Assembly (NCBI GenBank): GCA_014803435.1
Contig: JACYFD010000010.1
Location: 1 to 55,248 of the forward strand
From: Cellulosimicrobium terreum
GTDB taxonomy: Bacteria > Actinomycetota > Actinomycetes > Actinomycetales > Cellulomonadaceae
Length of the DNA: 55,248 bases
Direction of reading: 5' to 3'
In this document: in pieces, positions 31,560-41,654 of the stretch
How the letters are laid out: every line of letters begins with the position of its first letter
Numbering within the stretch: position 1 is the stretch's first letter
The notes under the pieces: model-generated
Told to the model about the DNA's origin: nothing
Databases searched by the model: none
The model's input: only the letters and a program-made list of their open reading frames with translations
Position numbers and translations under genes: made by a program

Positions 31560-31716
31560 GGGAGCACAGTAGTGATCGGGCGCAGGGACCTACCGGTCGT
31601 CGTCGTTACGTCGCGATCATTCTGATCCAGCCAGCGCCACAGGTGCGGGGGAGGCGCCGGCGCAACTGCGGATCGGACCGCGGGCGCGGTTCGGACCGTG
31701 GGCGCGGTGCGGCAGG

Positions 31717-32784
31717 ATGTCGCGCATGGTGTCGTCGGGGAGTGAGCTGGAGCCGGCCGGGTACGCCGAGCTCCTGGCTGAGCTGAAGGCGCGGGTGCGC
31801 GCGACGCAGTTCCGTGCAGCGCGGGCGGCGAACACCGAGGTGCTGCGCCTGTACTGGTCGGTGGGTCGCGACATCCTCGACCGGCAGCGCCAGGCGGGTT
31901 GGGGCAGCAAGGTTGTCACGTCGCTGGCCGCGGACCTGCAGCGTGAGTTTCCCGATCAGCGTGGCTGGTCGCGGTCGAACCTGCTCTACATGCGCCGGGC
32001 TGCTGAAGCGTGGCCCACGGAGGAGGAGTTCGTCCAACGGCCCGTTGGACGATTGCCGTGGGGGCATGTCGCGACGCTGCTCGACCGGCTCAAGACGCGG
32101 GAGGAGCGCGACTGGTACGCCGCGGGTGCTGCGGAGTATGGGTGGTCGCGACCGGTGCTCGAGCATCAGATCAAGGCGGACCTGCGACGGGCTGTCGGGG
32201 CGGCGCCGACGAACTTCACCGATGCGCTGGACGCGCCGGACTCCGAGCTGGCGCAGCAGCTGGTCAAGGATCCGTACGTTTTCGAGCACTTGGGCCTGGT
32301 CGAGCGCATCGCGGAGCGCGACGTCGAGCAGGCGCTGATGGATCGGCTGCAGGACACGATGCTTGAGCTCGGGCGCGGCATGGCGTTCGTCGGGCGCCAG
32401 GTGCGCCTGAGCGTCCCGGATGACGCGAGCGGCCAGGTCGAGGAGTTCTACGTCGACCTGCTGTTCTTCCACGTCTTGCAGCTGAGGTATGTGGTGGTCG
32501 AGCTCAAGGTGGGCAAGTTCGAGCCGGCCCACGTCGGTCAGCTCGGCACGTACGTCGCGATTGTCGATGGCCAGATGCGCCAGCCGGAGATCCACGCGCC
32601 GACGGTCGGGATCTTGCTGGTGACCGGCAAGGCTGGCGCGACGGTGCGGTACGCGCTGGCCGGCACCCGGGTGCCGATCGCCGTCGCGGACTACCAGGGC
32701 CTACCGGAAGACGCCCGCGGCGTGCTGCCGACCGCGGCCGAGCTCGAGGCGGTCATTGAGGACGAGCTCGAGCACCGGGCCTGA
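31717..32784 (+). CDS. DUF1016/YhcG-type PD-(D/E)XK nuclease
   Basis: A 355-residue protein. ATG 31717 is used here, with AGG just upstream; the next in-frame ATG is three codons later. Residues about 10-160 form the helical DUF1016 N domain (YAELLAELKARVRATQFRAA, LRLYWSVGRDI, QREFPDQRGWSRSNLLYMRR); residues 190-340 are the PD-(D/E)XK nuclease with EEFYVDLLFFH (catalytic Asp), VVVELKVGKF (Glu-x-Lys) and HVGQLGTY. YhcG-family proteins occur widely on mobile elements and near restriction systems. No methylase is next to it, so its role here, defence or DNA repair, is open. Confidence 0.88.
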   Translation: MSRMVSSGSELEPAGYAELLAELKARVRATQFRAARAANTEVLRLYWSVGRDILDRQRQAGWGSKVVTSLAADLQREFPDQRGWSRSNLLYMRRAAEAWPTEEEFVQRPVGRLPWGHVATLLDRLKTREERDWYAAGAAEYGWSRPVLEHQIKADLRRAVGAAPTNFTDALDAPDSELAQQLVKDPYVFEHLGLVERIAERDVEQALMDRLQDTMLELGRGMAFVGRQVRLSVPDDASGQVEEFYVDLLFFHVLQLRYVVVELKVGKFEPAHVGQLGTYVAIVDGQMRQPEIHAPTVGILLVTGKAGATVRYALAGTRVPIAVADYQGLPEDARGVLPTAAELEAVIEDELEHRA

Positions 32785-33082
32785 GGTCGACCGAAGCCAG
32801 AGGAACGTGATCGCGCTCGGGCCGCAGCCAGCGCTGTTCGCCTCGCGCCGTCCTCGGGGTCCGATCCGCTCTTTCAGACCCCGTGTGGCTCTTTCGGGTG
32901 TTGTGGTTCGGCGCCGGTCGTCGCGGCCGGTGCCAGTCGCGATCGGGGTCGGGCGTCGAGGCCTGTCCAGAACATCGGCAGGGGTGAAGTGCCGGGTGAA
33001 GTCCCTGGTGAGAAGCACTCCTGCGGGTCAGCGGCCGCTAGCGTGCTGCCAGCATCTGTTGGCTCAGTGGAGAGGATCGGCC
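32785..33082. other. Intergenic stretch without recognised content
   Basis: I see no convincing gene, strong hairpin or repeat in this 298-base interval. It must contain the promoter and ribosome-binding site (GAGAGGATC) of the lipoprotein gene at 33083. Confidence 0.5.
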
Positions 33083-33631
33083 ATGCGACTCAGAGGAGTC
33101 GTCGCGGGAGCGACCGGAGTTCTGATAGCCCTTTCCCTGGGAGCCTGCTCCGGAAGTGACGGCGTGCCGGCCACGCCGACCTCCTCGATGGCTTCGAGCG
33201 AGCCAGAGAGCAACGTGACGTCCAGTGCGGCGGCCGAGACCACAGACGCGGCCGAGGCGGAGGCCGAAGCGGCTGCGGAAGCTAAGGCTGCCGAGGAAGC
33301 CGAAGCCGAAGCAGAAGCGGCTGCGGAAGCTAAGGCGGCGGAGGAGGCGGAAGCCGAAGCGGCGGCGGCTGCGGAAGCCAAGGCTGCCGAGGAAGCCGAG
33401 GCCGAAGCCGAAGCGGCCGCGGAAGCCAAGGCGGCGGAGGAAGCCGAAGCAGAAGCGGCGGCGGCTGCGGAAGCTAAGGCAGCGGAGGAAGCTGAAGCCA
33501 AGGCGGCGGCCAGCACCTACTACAAGAACTGCGATGCGGTGCGTGCCGCTGGAGCGGATCCGATCCTCGCAGGCGACCCTGGTTACTCCCGCAAGCTCGA
33601 CCGTGACGGCGACGGCGTCGGCTGCGAGTAG
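33083..33631 (+). CDS. Lipoprotein with Ala/Glu/Lys repeats and C-terminal Excalibur domain
   Basis: A 182-residue exported lipoprotein. ATG 33083 follows GAGAGGATCGGCC; the signal ends in L-G-A-C (Cys 22). A Ser/Thr/Pro spacer is followed at about residues 58-143 by five to six copies of a 14-residue Ala/Glu/Lys repeat (core AEAKAAEEAEAEA), which should form a long rigid helix away from the membrane. The last 37 residues (YYKNCDAVRAAGADPIL, then DRDGDGVGCE) are an Excalibur calcium-binding domain with the DxDxDGxxCE loop intact. It is probably a surface protein; surface exclusion or adhesion are guesses. Confidence 0.88.
   Translation: MRLRGVVAGATGVLIALSLGACSGSDGVPATPTSSMASSEPESNVTSSAAAETTDAAEAEAEAAAEAKAAEEAEAEAEAAAEAKAAEEAEAEAAAAAEAKAAEEAEAEAEAAAEAKAAEEAEAEAAAAAEAKAAEEAEAKAAASTYYKNCDAVRAAGADPILAGDPGYSRKLDRDGDGVGCE
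33258..33510 (+). repeat. Tandem repeat encoding the Ala/Glu/Lys helix
   Basis: Units of about 42 bases built from GAAGCC/GAGGCG/GCGGCT codons (core GCGGAAGCTAAGGC) repeat five to six times with synonymous and non-synonymous differences. The repeat stays in frame with the lipoprotein gene, so copy-number change would only alter the length of the stalk. Confidence 0.8.
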
Positions 33632-33950
33632 ACCGAGGAACCTGAACCACTATTGCGCGGCCGTGCTTGCGCTGGCGCATTGTCTGGACGCTCGGTTGAC
33701 CGGGTGCGGGCGGGGACAGCGTGCGGCATCGAGAGTGGAGGCGGCCGCAGTTCTGGCCGAAAGAGCGCGCCGGTGCTGCTACTCGGCCGGGCGCGATCTT
33801 GCGATTCACCGGGCTACATGTCGATGAGTGGTACAGCAGCTCGGCGTTTGCGGCCGGGGTGCCGCGCAACCGGACACACGTACCAGGCACTTGGGGCGCT
33901 CGAGCAACTCGACCTATCTGGCCGGCGTCACGTGGCCGGTGTTCACGAGG
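33632..33950. other. Intergenic stretch, no convincing gene
   Basis: Several frames are open here but they have unlike-protein composition (Arg/Gly/Cys-rich) and no ribosome-binding site. Possibly decayed DNA. No strong hairpin seen. Confidence 0.4.
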
Positions 33951-34727
33951 TCATCCTTCACAGTGCCCCGAGACGCCTCGCTGGATTGTGCGTGTGGCCC
34001 AGTCAGGCGACGAAGCAAGGGCGATGAGGGTGAGAGGTGCGGTGGCCAGGGGAGCGAAGCCGTATCGCTGGTAGATCCGCACGTGGTCGAGTGTCGCCGC
34101 CTGTGTCGCGACCACCTGTCCGGGCGGGATGACCTGGCGTAGGTGCTGATTGATGGTGGCGAGCCCGCCGATGGGCAGGCGAGACGCTGCCGTGTCGATC
34201 GTCCACTGCGCCTGGCGGAAAGTGGAGCGGTCGGCCTGAGCTTGCTCGGGTGGGTGAGCACGACGGGCGCGACGCGACTCGCGCGCGATCACCACGATGC
34301 GGGGGATCAGCGCCGCCAGGACGACGAGCGCGGAACCGGCCAACCAGACGACGAGGACGACGAGCAGGGCGAGCACCACAGCTGGGTGCACCCAGCCGAG
34401 GAGCATCACGGTGAGTAGGGCCGCGAGAAGCACGAACACCAAGAGGAGAACCGCGGCCATCCGCACCAGGAGAACCAGGGTCGAAAGCGCTGAGCGACGG
34501 CTGACGCGTACGACGACCATGCGGCCGGCGTGCACGAACCCCGGCATGACGACGACCGCGCCAACCCACACCAGGTAGGACACCGCGGCGAGAGTTCGCC
34601 GCACGGGTGCGGGGCGAAACGTGTCGGTGAAGGCCCATGCGAGCGTCCACGCCACGGCGCCGACATCAGTGGCGCGGACGGGAGTCATCACCGGACGCGG
34701 GGGAGGAGGTGTGAGAGGTGTCGTCAC
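33951..34727 (-). CDS. Membrane protein with GNAT-like C-terminal segment
   Basis: About 258 residues from GTG 34727; ATG 34688 is an alternative and neither has a clear ribosome-binding site. There are four hydrophobic segments between about residues 30 and 150 (YLVWVGAVVVMPGFV, LLLVFVLLAALLTVMLLG, VVLALLVVLVVWLAGSALV). The last 60 residues read VVATQAATLDHVRIYQRYGF, which resembles the end of an N-acetyltransferase (A..L..Y.RYGF), though the acetyl-CoA motif A region is not evident. Function unknown. It points away from the RHS gene at 34983. Confidence 0.6.
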   Translation of the reverse strand: MTTPLTPPPPRPVMTPVRATDVGAVAWTLAWAFTDTFRPAPVRRTLAAVSYLVWVGAVVVMPGFVHAGRMVVVRVSRRSALSTLVLLVRMAAVLLLVFVLLAALLTVMLLGWVHPAVVLALLVVLVVWLAGSALVVLAALIPRIVVIARESRRARRAHPPEQAQADRSTFRQAQWTIDTAASRLPIGGLATINQHLRQVIPPGQVVATQAATLDHVRIYQRYGFAPLATAPLTLIALASSPDWATRTIQRGVSGHCEG

Positions 34728-34982
34728 GGGCGAACCGTAGCGCCGGCCCCAACTGTGTTGAGCATCGCGACGACCTCTCGCGTGTCGTCGAGCGGGTGAA
34801 CTGTGAGGATGCCCGAGGACGCCTTGTCCGCTCTGATATGAATTGTTCCCCAATCTGGCGGGGGCTGGGGGTGTGTCGCCCGGGCGAAGATTTGGGATCG
34901 CTGATATGGGCGGTCTACGGTCTGCGCTACCAGATCTGGCTGGAGGCGTGCTGAGAGCGGTCCTGGGGCCTGCCCGCGAAGG

Positions 34983-37900
34983 GTGAGGTTCGTTCGTGGC
35001 GGTCGGCAGAGCTGTCGATCGTCCGGGTTGCTGGGAGCCGTCGTGGCGTTCTTGGTTTCGTGTGCTGGTGTTCCGGGTGCGTGGCGCGCGTCCGTCGCGG
35101 CGATCGCTGGTGCGGTCGCAGTGAGTGTCGGGGTGGTGGCGTTGCCGGCTGCGTCGGCGTCGCCGGTCGTGAGCGACCCGGCCCCGCAGGTGGACCCTGC
35201 GGCGGTGCCTCGGGTCGCGGCCGACTCGGCGTCGGCGCAGATCAATGCACGGCTGGCGGGGGAGCGGGTCGAGGACCTGTCGCAGCGCACGAGCGAGTCG
35301 TCGACGTTCGCGTTGCCGGACGGTTCGTGGCAGTCGGTGCTCTCACCGGGTCCGGTGTGGGTGCGCACTGGTGGGGACGGCACGGCCGAGGACGACTGGG
35401 CGGCCCTGGACACGACGTTGTCCGAGCGCAAGGACGGCACGTTCCGCCCGGTGGCGCACCCGGGAGCGGTTGTGCTTTCCGGCGGCGGAGCAGGTGACGA
35501 GGCGGACCCGGTCGTGGTCGCGCAGGTCACGGACGCAGTCTCGGGAGTGACGAGCGAGCTGTCCTGGCCCGGCGTGCTGCCGGAGCCGACGGTCGTGGGT
35601 CCGCGTGCGGTGTATGCGGACGTGGAGCCGGGCACGGACATGGTCGTGGACGTGACCAGCACGGGGGTGGAGCAGTTCTTCGTGCTGCACGAGGCGCCCG
35701 CGGACCCAGCCTCGATCACGTTGCCGACGGTGGTGCAGGCCGAGGGTGCGGTGGCGTCGGAGCCGGAAACGGCCGCGGTCGAGTTCTCCACGAAGGACGA
35801 CGGGGTCGTGGCGAGCGTCGCTGCGCCGTTGATGTGGGACCAGGTCGCTGACTCCCAGCGCGCGAACCCGGTGACCGAAGAGTTCAACGTCGCGGGTGAG
35901 CCGGACCTGTGGGCGGTCGACGTTCCCGACGAGCCCACCGCTGCGGCAGCGCCGGCAGGCAAGGCCGCCACGGGAGCAGCAGAGGCGGGCGAGCCGGACG
36001 CGGGTGTGACCGCCGAGGTGCCGGTGCAGGTCGAGGTCGACGGGGACCAGGCCGCCCTGACGCTGTCTCCGGGCGCGGAGTTCCTCGAGGACCCGGACGT
36101 GACCTACCCGGTGGTCATCGACCCGTCGATCGGTTTGACGATCTCGCACGACACGTACGTGCAGACCGACGCGACCGTGTCGATGTCGACGTCGCCGGAG
36201 CTGCGCGTCGGGACGTACAACGGGTCGGTGCGCGCGCGGTCGTTCCTGCACGTGATCTCGAACCCGATCAAGGGCAAGAAGGTCACGTCGGCGTACCTGA
36301 AGCTGTACCAGTTCCACTCCTACTCGTGCACGCACCGCCAGTTCCAGGTGTGGTCGACGGGTTCGTCGTCGACGTCGACGGTGTGGTCGACCCAGCCGAG
36401 CTGGGTCAACCAGTGGGCGGCGACCACGGACACGAAGGGGTACTCGAGCTCGTGCGCCGCGGACTGGACCACGATCAACATCACGGACCTGGCGCAGGCG
36501 TGGGCGGACAATGCGGCGAACTACCAGGCGATCGGGCTCAAGGCGACCGACGAGACCGACCCGTACGGGTGGAAGAGGTTCCGGTCCTCGGACGCCTCGT
36601 CGGGCAAGCCGACGGTGACGATCAACTACAACTCCTACCCGAGCACGCCGTCCACGACCCGGCACACCAGCGAGTACTCGTGGTGGCCGTCCTCGTCGGA
36701 CGCTAACAAGGTCCTGTACGTCAAGACGCTCAACCCCAAGTTCTCCGCCACGATCAGTGACCCCGACGGTGGCAATGCACGCGGACAGTGGGACCTGCTC
36801 AGTGGGTCAACCCTGGTGTGGGACAAGGTCCCGGGCTACCTCGTTGCGTCCGGTGGCACGAGCAATGTCGGGGCCTCAGGTGCTGCGCTTGATCCTGGGA
36901 AGTCGTACACCGGCCGGGTCTGGTCCTATGACGGGTCACTGCGGTCGAAGTCCTCGACTGCGATCACCCCCTTCACGGTGGACGTCACCGCACCGGCCAC
37001 GCCGACGATCAGCGCGAGCGGTTACGCGAGCAACGAGTGGAAGGCCGCCAAGCCGAGCGCGAACAAGTTCACGTTCACCTCGACCTCGACGGACGCGGTG
37101 AAGTTCGAGGTCACCTACGACGGCAAGAAGACCACTCTCAACCCGGGAACGCGCACCACGACCTGGGACTGGAATCCCGGCGCCGGATCGCACACCGTCA
37201 CGGTCAAGGCGATCGACAAGGCCGGATGGCCGTCAGCAGCCCGCACGTTCAGTTTCGGCAACGGCGGGGTCGCGCTGTCCGGGCCGGCGAACGGGTTGAA
37301 GTCGACCGACACGTTCACCTCGGCCGCATCCGGGCCGGCACCGTCGAGCGGGACCGCGACCGCGACCACCTACTACCGCCTGGCCGGTCAGTCGTTCGGC
37401 TCGGACTCCACGACGAACGGGTCGACGGCCGCGGCCAGCGGCTGGACCCCGGTGCCCGGCTCCGCGAAGACGTTCACCGGGTCGTACAAGCACGCTTGGT
37501 CCGGTGCCGCGATCGCGGCCGAGAAGGGGTTGGAGCGTCGACCGATGACGCTCGAGGTCCAGGTCTGCGTGGCCTACTCCTCCCCGGCACTGACGCGCTG
37601 CACCTGGAACGGGTCGGACGACGCGCTCAAGCCGGCATTGGTGCGGGTCCCGCACGCGTTCGGTGACGCCTACCCCACGTCGGAGGCGGGACCTGGGCAG
37701 GTCGCGCTGTGGACGGGGGAGTTCAACACCTCCGAGACCGATGTGTCCGTGCCCGGGTATGTGGGCGACCTGTCGATCTCCCGCTCCTACTCCACCCTGG
37801 CCGCTCCCGACAACGACTCGGTCTTCGGACCCGGCTGGGACGCGTCGTTTGACGGCACCGACATCGGAGTCGCCGGCTGGGACGTGTACGACTCGACCGG

Positions 37901-40900
37901 CGTCGACGGCACGATCGCACTCGTCGATGACGAGGGTGAACCACTCCTGTACAAGCACTCCGCGGGTGGTCGCACCGTCCGCAGGGCTGGGACGTATGTC
38001 GCGCTCGACGCGGAGACCGCCGAGTACGGGGCCAAGCTCGTCATCGCCGCCTCCCAGACGTCTATGACGTTCACCGAGGACGACGGCACCGCCACGACCT
38101 TCGACTACAACGCCACCGCCGGAGAATGGCTGGCCGTCTCGGTCAAAGAGCCCGCGTCGAGCAAGACCACCACGTTGACCCGTGACCCGGCGACCGGGCG
38201 GGTAACGCGCATCCTGGCCCCCGCGCCTGATGGTGTGCAGTGCGCCGGGACAGGGACACCCCTGAAGGGTTGCCGCGCCCTGGACATCACGTACGGCACG
38301 TCGGGTAGCGCGAAGGGGAAAGTTGTCGAGGTCGTGTACCAGGCGTGGGACCCGGACAAGCCCGGTGGTGCCGGTATGGCAGGCCCTCAGGTCGCGACGT
38401 ACGCCTATGACAGTGACGGGCGCCTGGCGAAGGTGACGGACCCGCGTTCGGGCTTGTCCACCAGTTACACCTACTCCGCGACGGCGTACTCCCTTTCCGG
38501 TCAGCCCTTGCTGACTACCGTCACCCCGTCCGGACTCGCCGCGTACACGCTCAATTACGCCGGGGACACCCCTGTCAGCGTGAAGGGGAACTTGCTCTCA
38601 GTTGACCGTGCGCCCGCCACCAGCGGCGGTCAGCCGGTCAAGGTATCCCGGTACGTGTACGACATCGACCCGTCCGCGAACGTCTCCGGCCTGCCCGTCA
38701 TGAGCACCGACCTGGTCTCCCGCTGGGGCCAGGACACGGCGCCGACCCACGGGTACGCCGTGTTCTCCGCCGACAAGCAAGACGTCGGCGGCGGGACCAA
38801 CGCAACCATCACCTCCCCGACCCAGGTGAGCTCGGGAGCGTGGCCGTTCGCCGACCTGCAGTACACCGACGACGACGGGCGCGTGCTCAACACTGCCGCC
38901 CACGGTGCAGGGGACTGGCAGTTCACCTCCACCGGGTACGACACCGACGGGCGCGTGATCCGCTCCCTGGACGAGACCGCGACCTCGCAGCTGCGCGAGC
39001 ACAACGCGAACGGTGAGCTCGCGCCGGAAGCGATCGACTCCTACGCCACCATCACTCGGTACAACACCGCTCAAGGACTCAACCCCGCGGGCACGTTCGT
39101 CACCGACGTCTGGGAGCCAGCCGTCAACATCGACGACGAGCTCGTGCGCACCCACACCCACACCGACTACGACCAAGGTGCGCCCAACAGCGGGATCAAC
39201 CCCGCGACCGAAATTCCCTACCGACTCCCGACCACGGTCACGGTCATGCAGGCTGACGGCCTGACCGGGTCCGCCGACCCGGACGACCCCGTCGCAACCG
39301 GGGCGACGGTGCTGTCCCAGGACCTCACCGGGTACGACGCCATCGACGGCAAGCCGCACACCGACCCCACGTCCGGCTGGTACCAGGGGCAAGCGACCAC
39401 GACGACCACCGTCATGGGCGCCGGCCAGACGGACATCGTCACCAAGACCCGCTACGACGGCGAAGGACGCACCGTCGAGGTCCGCAAGCCCGGATCCGAC
39501 GGCACCGACGCCGCCACCACGCTGTCTGGCTTTTACACGGCCGGCCCCCAGACTGGTGTGTTCGCCGACTGCGGGAACAAGCCCGAATGGGCCGGCCTCG
39601 CATGCGCGACCCGAAGCGCCGAGGCCACGCCCACCACACCCGTCGAGACCACCACCAAGTACTCGCTGTATCTCGCCCCGCGCGAGGCCACCGAGACCCT
39701 CGGCTCGGTCGTTCGCACCACCACCACGACCTACGACCAGGCCGGACGCGAGCTCGTGGCTCGAACCACCACCAGTGGCCTGACTGGGTCCGAGTCCGTG
39801 CCCGGCACTAGCACCGAGTACGACCCGGCGACTGGTCTGGCCACCGCCACGGTCTCGCTTGACGCCGCCGGCACCGGGACCGGGCGCATCAGCACCGGGT
39901 ACGACCTGTGGGGCCAGGCCGTCACCTACACCGACACGGACGGCGAGACGACCACCACCGCCTACGACCAAGCCGGGCGCGTCACCACGGTCACCGACCC
40001 GATCCGCACGGTCGAGTACGGCTACGGATCAGACACCGAGCACCGCGGCTACCCGACCCAGGTCAAGATCCACGGGACCGGACAGTTCACCGCGACCTAC
40101 GACGCCGCCGGGAACATGACCACCCAATCCCTGCTCGGACAGCGCGTCACCCAGCACTCGACCTACGACCCCCGGTCCGGGCAGTTCACCGGTCTCGACT
40201 ACACCGGCGCGCCCCTGCCCGGCGGCGCCGAAGTAAACTGGCTCTCCTGGACGATCACTCCCGACATCCAAGGCCGCACCACCTCGATCACCTCTGTCGC
40301 ATCCCAAAGCGCCGAAGAGGTAGACGAGGACGGCAACCCGATCACCGGCGGCGGAATCAACCGGACCCAAGCCTTCACCTACGACCGCGCCGAACGTCTC
40401 AACCAGGCCACTGACACCATCGGCGAGACCTGCACCAACCGCACCTACGGCTTCGATGTCCGCGGCAACCGCCTGACCAAGAACAGCTCCGTCCACGACA
40501 TCGACTGCACCACTACTGCCGTCAACACGACCGTGAAGACGTGGACCTACGACACTGCGGACCGCGTCCAGGCCGGGGCGAACGCCACTGGCGCCTACGT
40601 GTACGACGCACTTGGGCGACAGACCACCATGCCGAGTATGGACACCCCGGCCGGGAGCACCGCAGGTGACCTCGCGATCGGGTACTACGACACCGACGCC
40701 GCCCGCACCCTCACACAGAATGGGGCCACCACCACCTACACGCTCGACCCCGCAGGTCGTCGCGCCACCGCCATCAGCAGCAAGGCGGAAACCGACACCA
40801 TCACGACGGTCAGGCACTACACCGACACCTCAGACAACCCCGGCTACGCCACCAAGACCACCGGCGCCGGTGCGCCCGTGACCACCTGGTACGGCGCTTC

Positions 40901-41642
40901 CATCGGCGGCGACCTGGGCCTCGAGATCACCGGCGACACCAAGACACTCACCCTCATAGACCCCCTCGGATCCACCGCCAGCACGATCACCCTTCCTGCC
41001 CTCGACCAGAAGCTCGAACTGGGCGCCCTCGGTATCTGGGATGAATTCGGCAATACGACCAGTGCGCCTGCCCAATCGGGCGCCCTCGGATACGGCTGGC
41101 TCGGCGGCAAGGAGCGCGCCCAAGACTCCACCGGCGTGACCCTCATGGGCGCTCGCCTGTACAACGCAACCACCGGCATCTTTGCCAGCGTAGACCCCAT
41201 AGAGGGCGGCAACACTACCGATTACGCTTATCCACAGGATCCAATTAATCAACAGGATCTTGATGGTCAGTTCAAGCGTGGTGCCAGATTTCCATGCCGC
41301 TGCGGAAGTAACTATTTCATTCGTGGCGTAGGTATGGGTGGCGGCTCTGCTTCTCTCCGAGGTGCGAAGTTCCCAGGGCCCACTAAGATGTATTCTTCTG
41401 GCAGATACTTCAAGGTCGGCAATTTTTCGCGAACCTACGGGAAGAATGTATCATCGATTAAGAGCCAGGCAAATAAGTATGCTGCCAGCATGCGGTCTCG
41501 GGGATTCAAGGCGTCAGTTGGCAATGTAAGGCATGGTACATACGGTATGCGTAAGGATGTGACCGTCGTCGTCAGGGGCAGGAAGAGTGACAATCATATC
41601 CACACGAGACACTTTATTACCACCAAGAATTACCCCTACTAA
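34983..41642 (+). CDS. RHS polymorphic toxin 1 (secreted, DNRLRE plus RHS core plus variable tip)
   Basis: A 2219-residue exported protein; GTG 34983 follows GAAGG, and a membrane/signal segment ends near residue 60 (VGVVALPAASA). Residues about 375-560 form a DNRLRE carbohydrate-binding-like module (ELRVGTYNGSVRARSFLHV, KKVTSAYLKLYQFHSYSC). From about 900 on there are many YD repeats (YAYDSDGRLAKVTDPRSG and similar) ending in the RHS core GARLYNATTGIFASVDPIEG at about 2053-2072. The last 122 residues are an unrelated tip (starts FKRGARFPCRCGSNYF, ends NHIHTRHFITTKNYPY). The tip DNA is clearly AT-richer than the rest. Such proteins carry toxins to competitors; the tip activity is unknown. A candidate immunity gene follows at once. 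Confidence 0.9.
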   Translation: MRFVRGGRQSCRSSGLLGAVVAFLVSCAGVPGAWRASVAAIAGAVAVSVGVVALPAASASPVVSDPAPQVDPAAVPRVAADSASAQINARLAGERVEDLSQRTSESSTFALPDGSWQSVLSPGPVWVRTGGDGTAEDDWAALDTTLSERKDGTFRPVAHPGAVVLSGGGAGDEADPVVVAQVTDAVSGVTSELSWPGVLPEPTVVGPRAVYADVEPGTDMVVDVTSTGVEQFFVLHEAPADPASITLPTVVQAEGAVASEPETAAVEFSTKDDGVVASVAAPLMWDQVADSQRANPVTEEFNVAGEPDLWAVDVPDEPTAAAAPAGKAATGAAEAGEPDAGVTAEVPVQVEVDGDQAALTLSPGAEFLEDPDVTYPVVIDPSIGLTISHDTYVQTDATVSMSTSPELRVGTYNGSVRARSFLHVISNPIKGKKVTSAYLKLYQFHSYSCTHRQFQVWSTGSSSTSTVWSTQPSWVNQWAATTDTKGYSSSCAADWTTINITDLAQAWADNAANYQAIGLKATDETDPYGWKRFRSSDASSGKPTVTINYNSYPSTPSTTRHTSEYSWWPSSSDANKVLYVKTLNPKFSATISDPDGGNARGQWDLLSGSTLVWDKVPGYLVASGGTSNVGASGAALDPGKSYTGRVWSYDGSLRSKSSTAITPFTVDVTAPATPTISASGYASNEWKAAKPSANKFTFTSTSTDAVKFEVTYDGKKTTLNPGTRTTTWDWNPGAGSHTVTVKAIDKAGWPSAARTFSFGNGGVALSGPANGLKSTDTFTSAASGPAPSSGTATATTYYRLAGQSFGSDSTTNGSTAAASGWTPVPGSAKTFTGSYKHAWSGAAIAAEKGLERRPMTLEVQVCVAYSSPALTRCTWNGSDDALKPALVRVPHAFGDAYPTSEAGPGQVALWTGEFNTSETDVSVPGYVGDLSISRSYSTLAAPDNDSVFGPGWDASFDGTDIGVAGWDVYDSTGVDGTIALVDDEGEPLLYKHSAGGRTVRRAGTYVALDAETAEYGAKLVIAASQTSMTFTEDDGTATTFDYNATAGEWLAVSVKEPASSKTTTLTRDPATGRVTRILAPAPDGVQCAGTGTPLKGCRALDITYGTSGSAKGKVVEVVYQAWDPDKPGGAGMAGPQVATYAYDSDGRLAKVTDPRSGLSTSYTYSATAYSLSGQPLLTTVTPSGLAAYTLNYAGDTPVSVKGNLLSVDRAPATSGGQPVKVSRYVYDIDPSANVSGLPVMSTDLVSRWGQDTAPTHGYAVFSADKQDVGGGTNATITSPTQVSSGAWPFADLQYTDDDGRVLNTAAHGAGDWQFTSTGYDTDGRVIRSLDETATSQLREHNANGELAPEAIDSYATITRYNTAQGLNPAGTFVTDVWEPAVNIDDELVRTHTHTDYDQGAPNSGINPATEIPYRLPTTVTVMQADGLTGSADPDDPVATGATVLSQDLTGYDAIDGKPHTDPTSGWYQGQATTTTTVMGAGQTDIVTKTRYDGEGRTVEVRKPGSDGTDAATTLSGFYTAGPQTGVFADCGNKPEWAGLACATRSAEATPTTPVETTTKYSLYLAPREATETLGSVVRTTTTTYDQAGRELVARTTTSGLTGSESVPGTSTEYDPATGLATATVSLDAAGTGTGRISTGYDLWGQAVTYTDTDGETTTTAYDQAGRVTTVTDPIRTVEYGYGSDTEHRGYPTQVKIHGTGQFTATYDAAGNMTTQSLLGQRVTQHSTYDPRSGQFTGLDYTGAPLPGGAEVNWLSWTITPDIQGRTTSITSVASQSAEEVDEDGNPITGGGINRTQAFTYDRAERLNQATDTIGETCTNRTYGFDVRGNRLTKNSSVHDIDCTTTAVNTTVKTWTYDTADRVQAGANATGAYVYDALGRQTTMPSMDTPAGSTAGDLAIGYYDTDAARTLTQNGATTTYTLDPAGRRATAISSKAETDTITTVRHYTDTSDNPGYATKTTGAGAPVTTWYGASIGGDLGLEITGDTKTLTLIDPLGSTASTITLPALDQKLELGALGIWDEFGNTTSAPAQSGALGYGWLGGKERAQDSTGVTLMGARLYNATTGIFASVDPIEGGNTTDYAYPQDPINQQDLDGQFKRGARFPCRCGSNYFIRGVGMGGGSASLRGAKFPGPTKMYSSGRYFKVGNFSRTYGKNVSSIKSQANKYAASMRSRGFKASVGNVRHGTYGMRKDVTVVVRGRKSDNHIHTRHFITTKNYPY

Positions 41643-41654
41643 GGAGATTTTGAC

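Noticed and set aside
33653-34142. Plus-strand frames between the lipoprotein and the membrane gene
   Set aside because: Three phases are open in part, none has a ribosome-binding site or a protein-like composition throughout.
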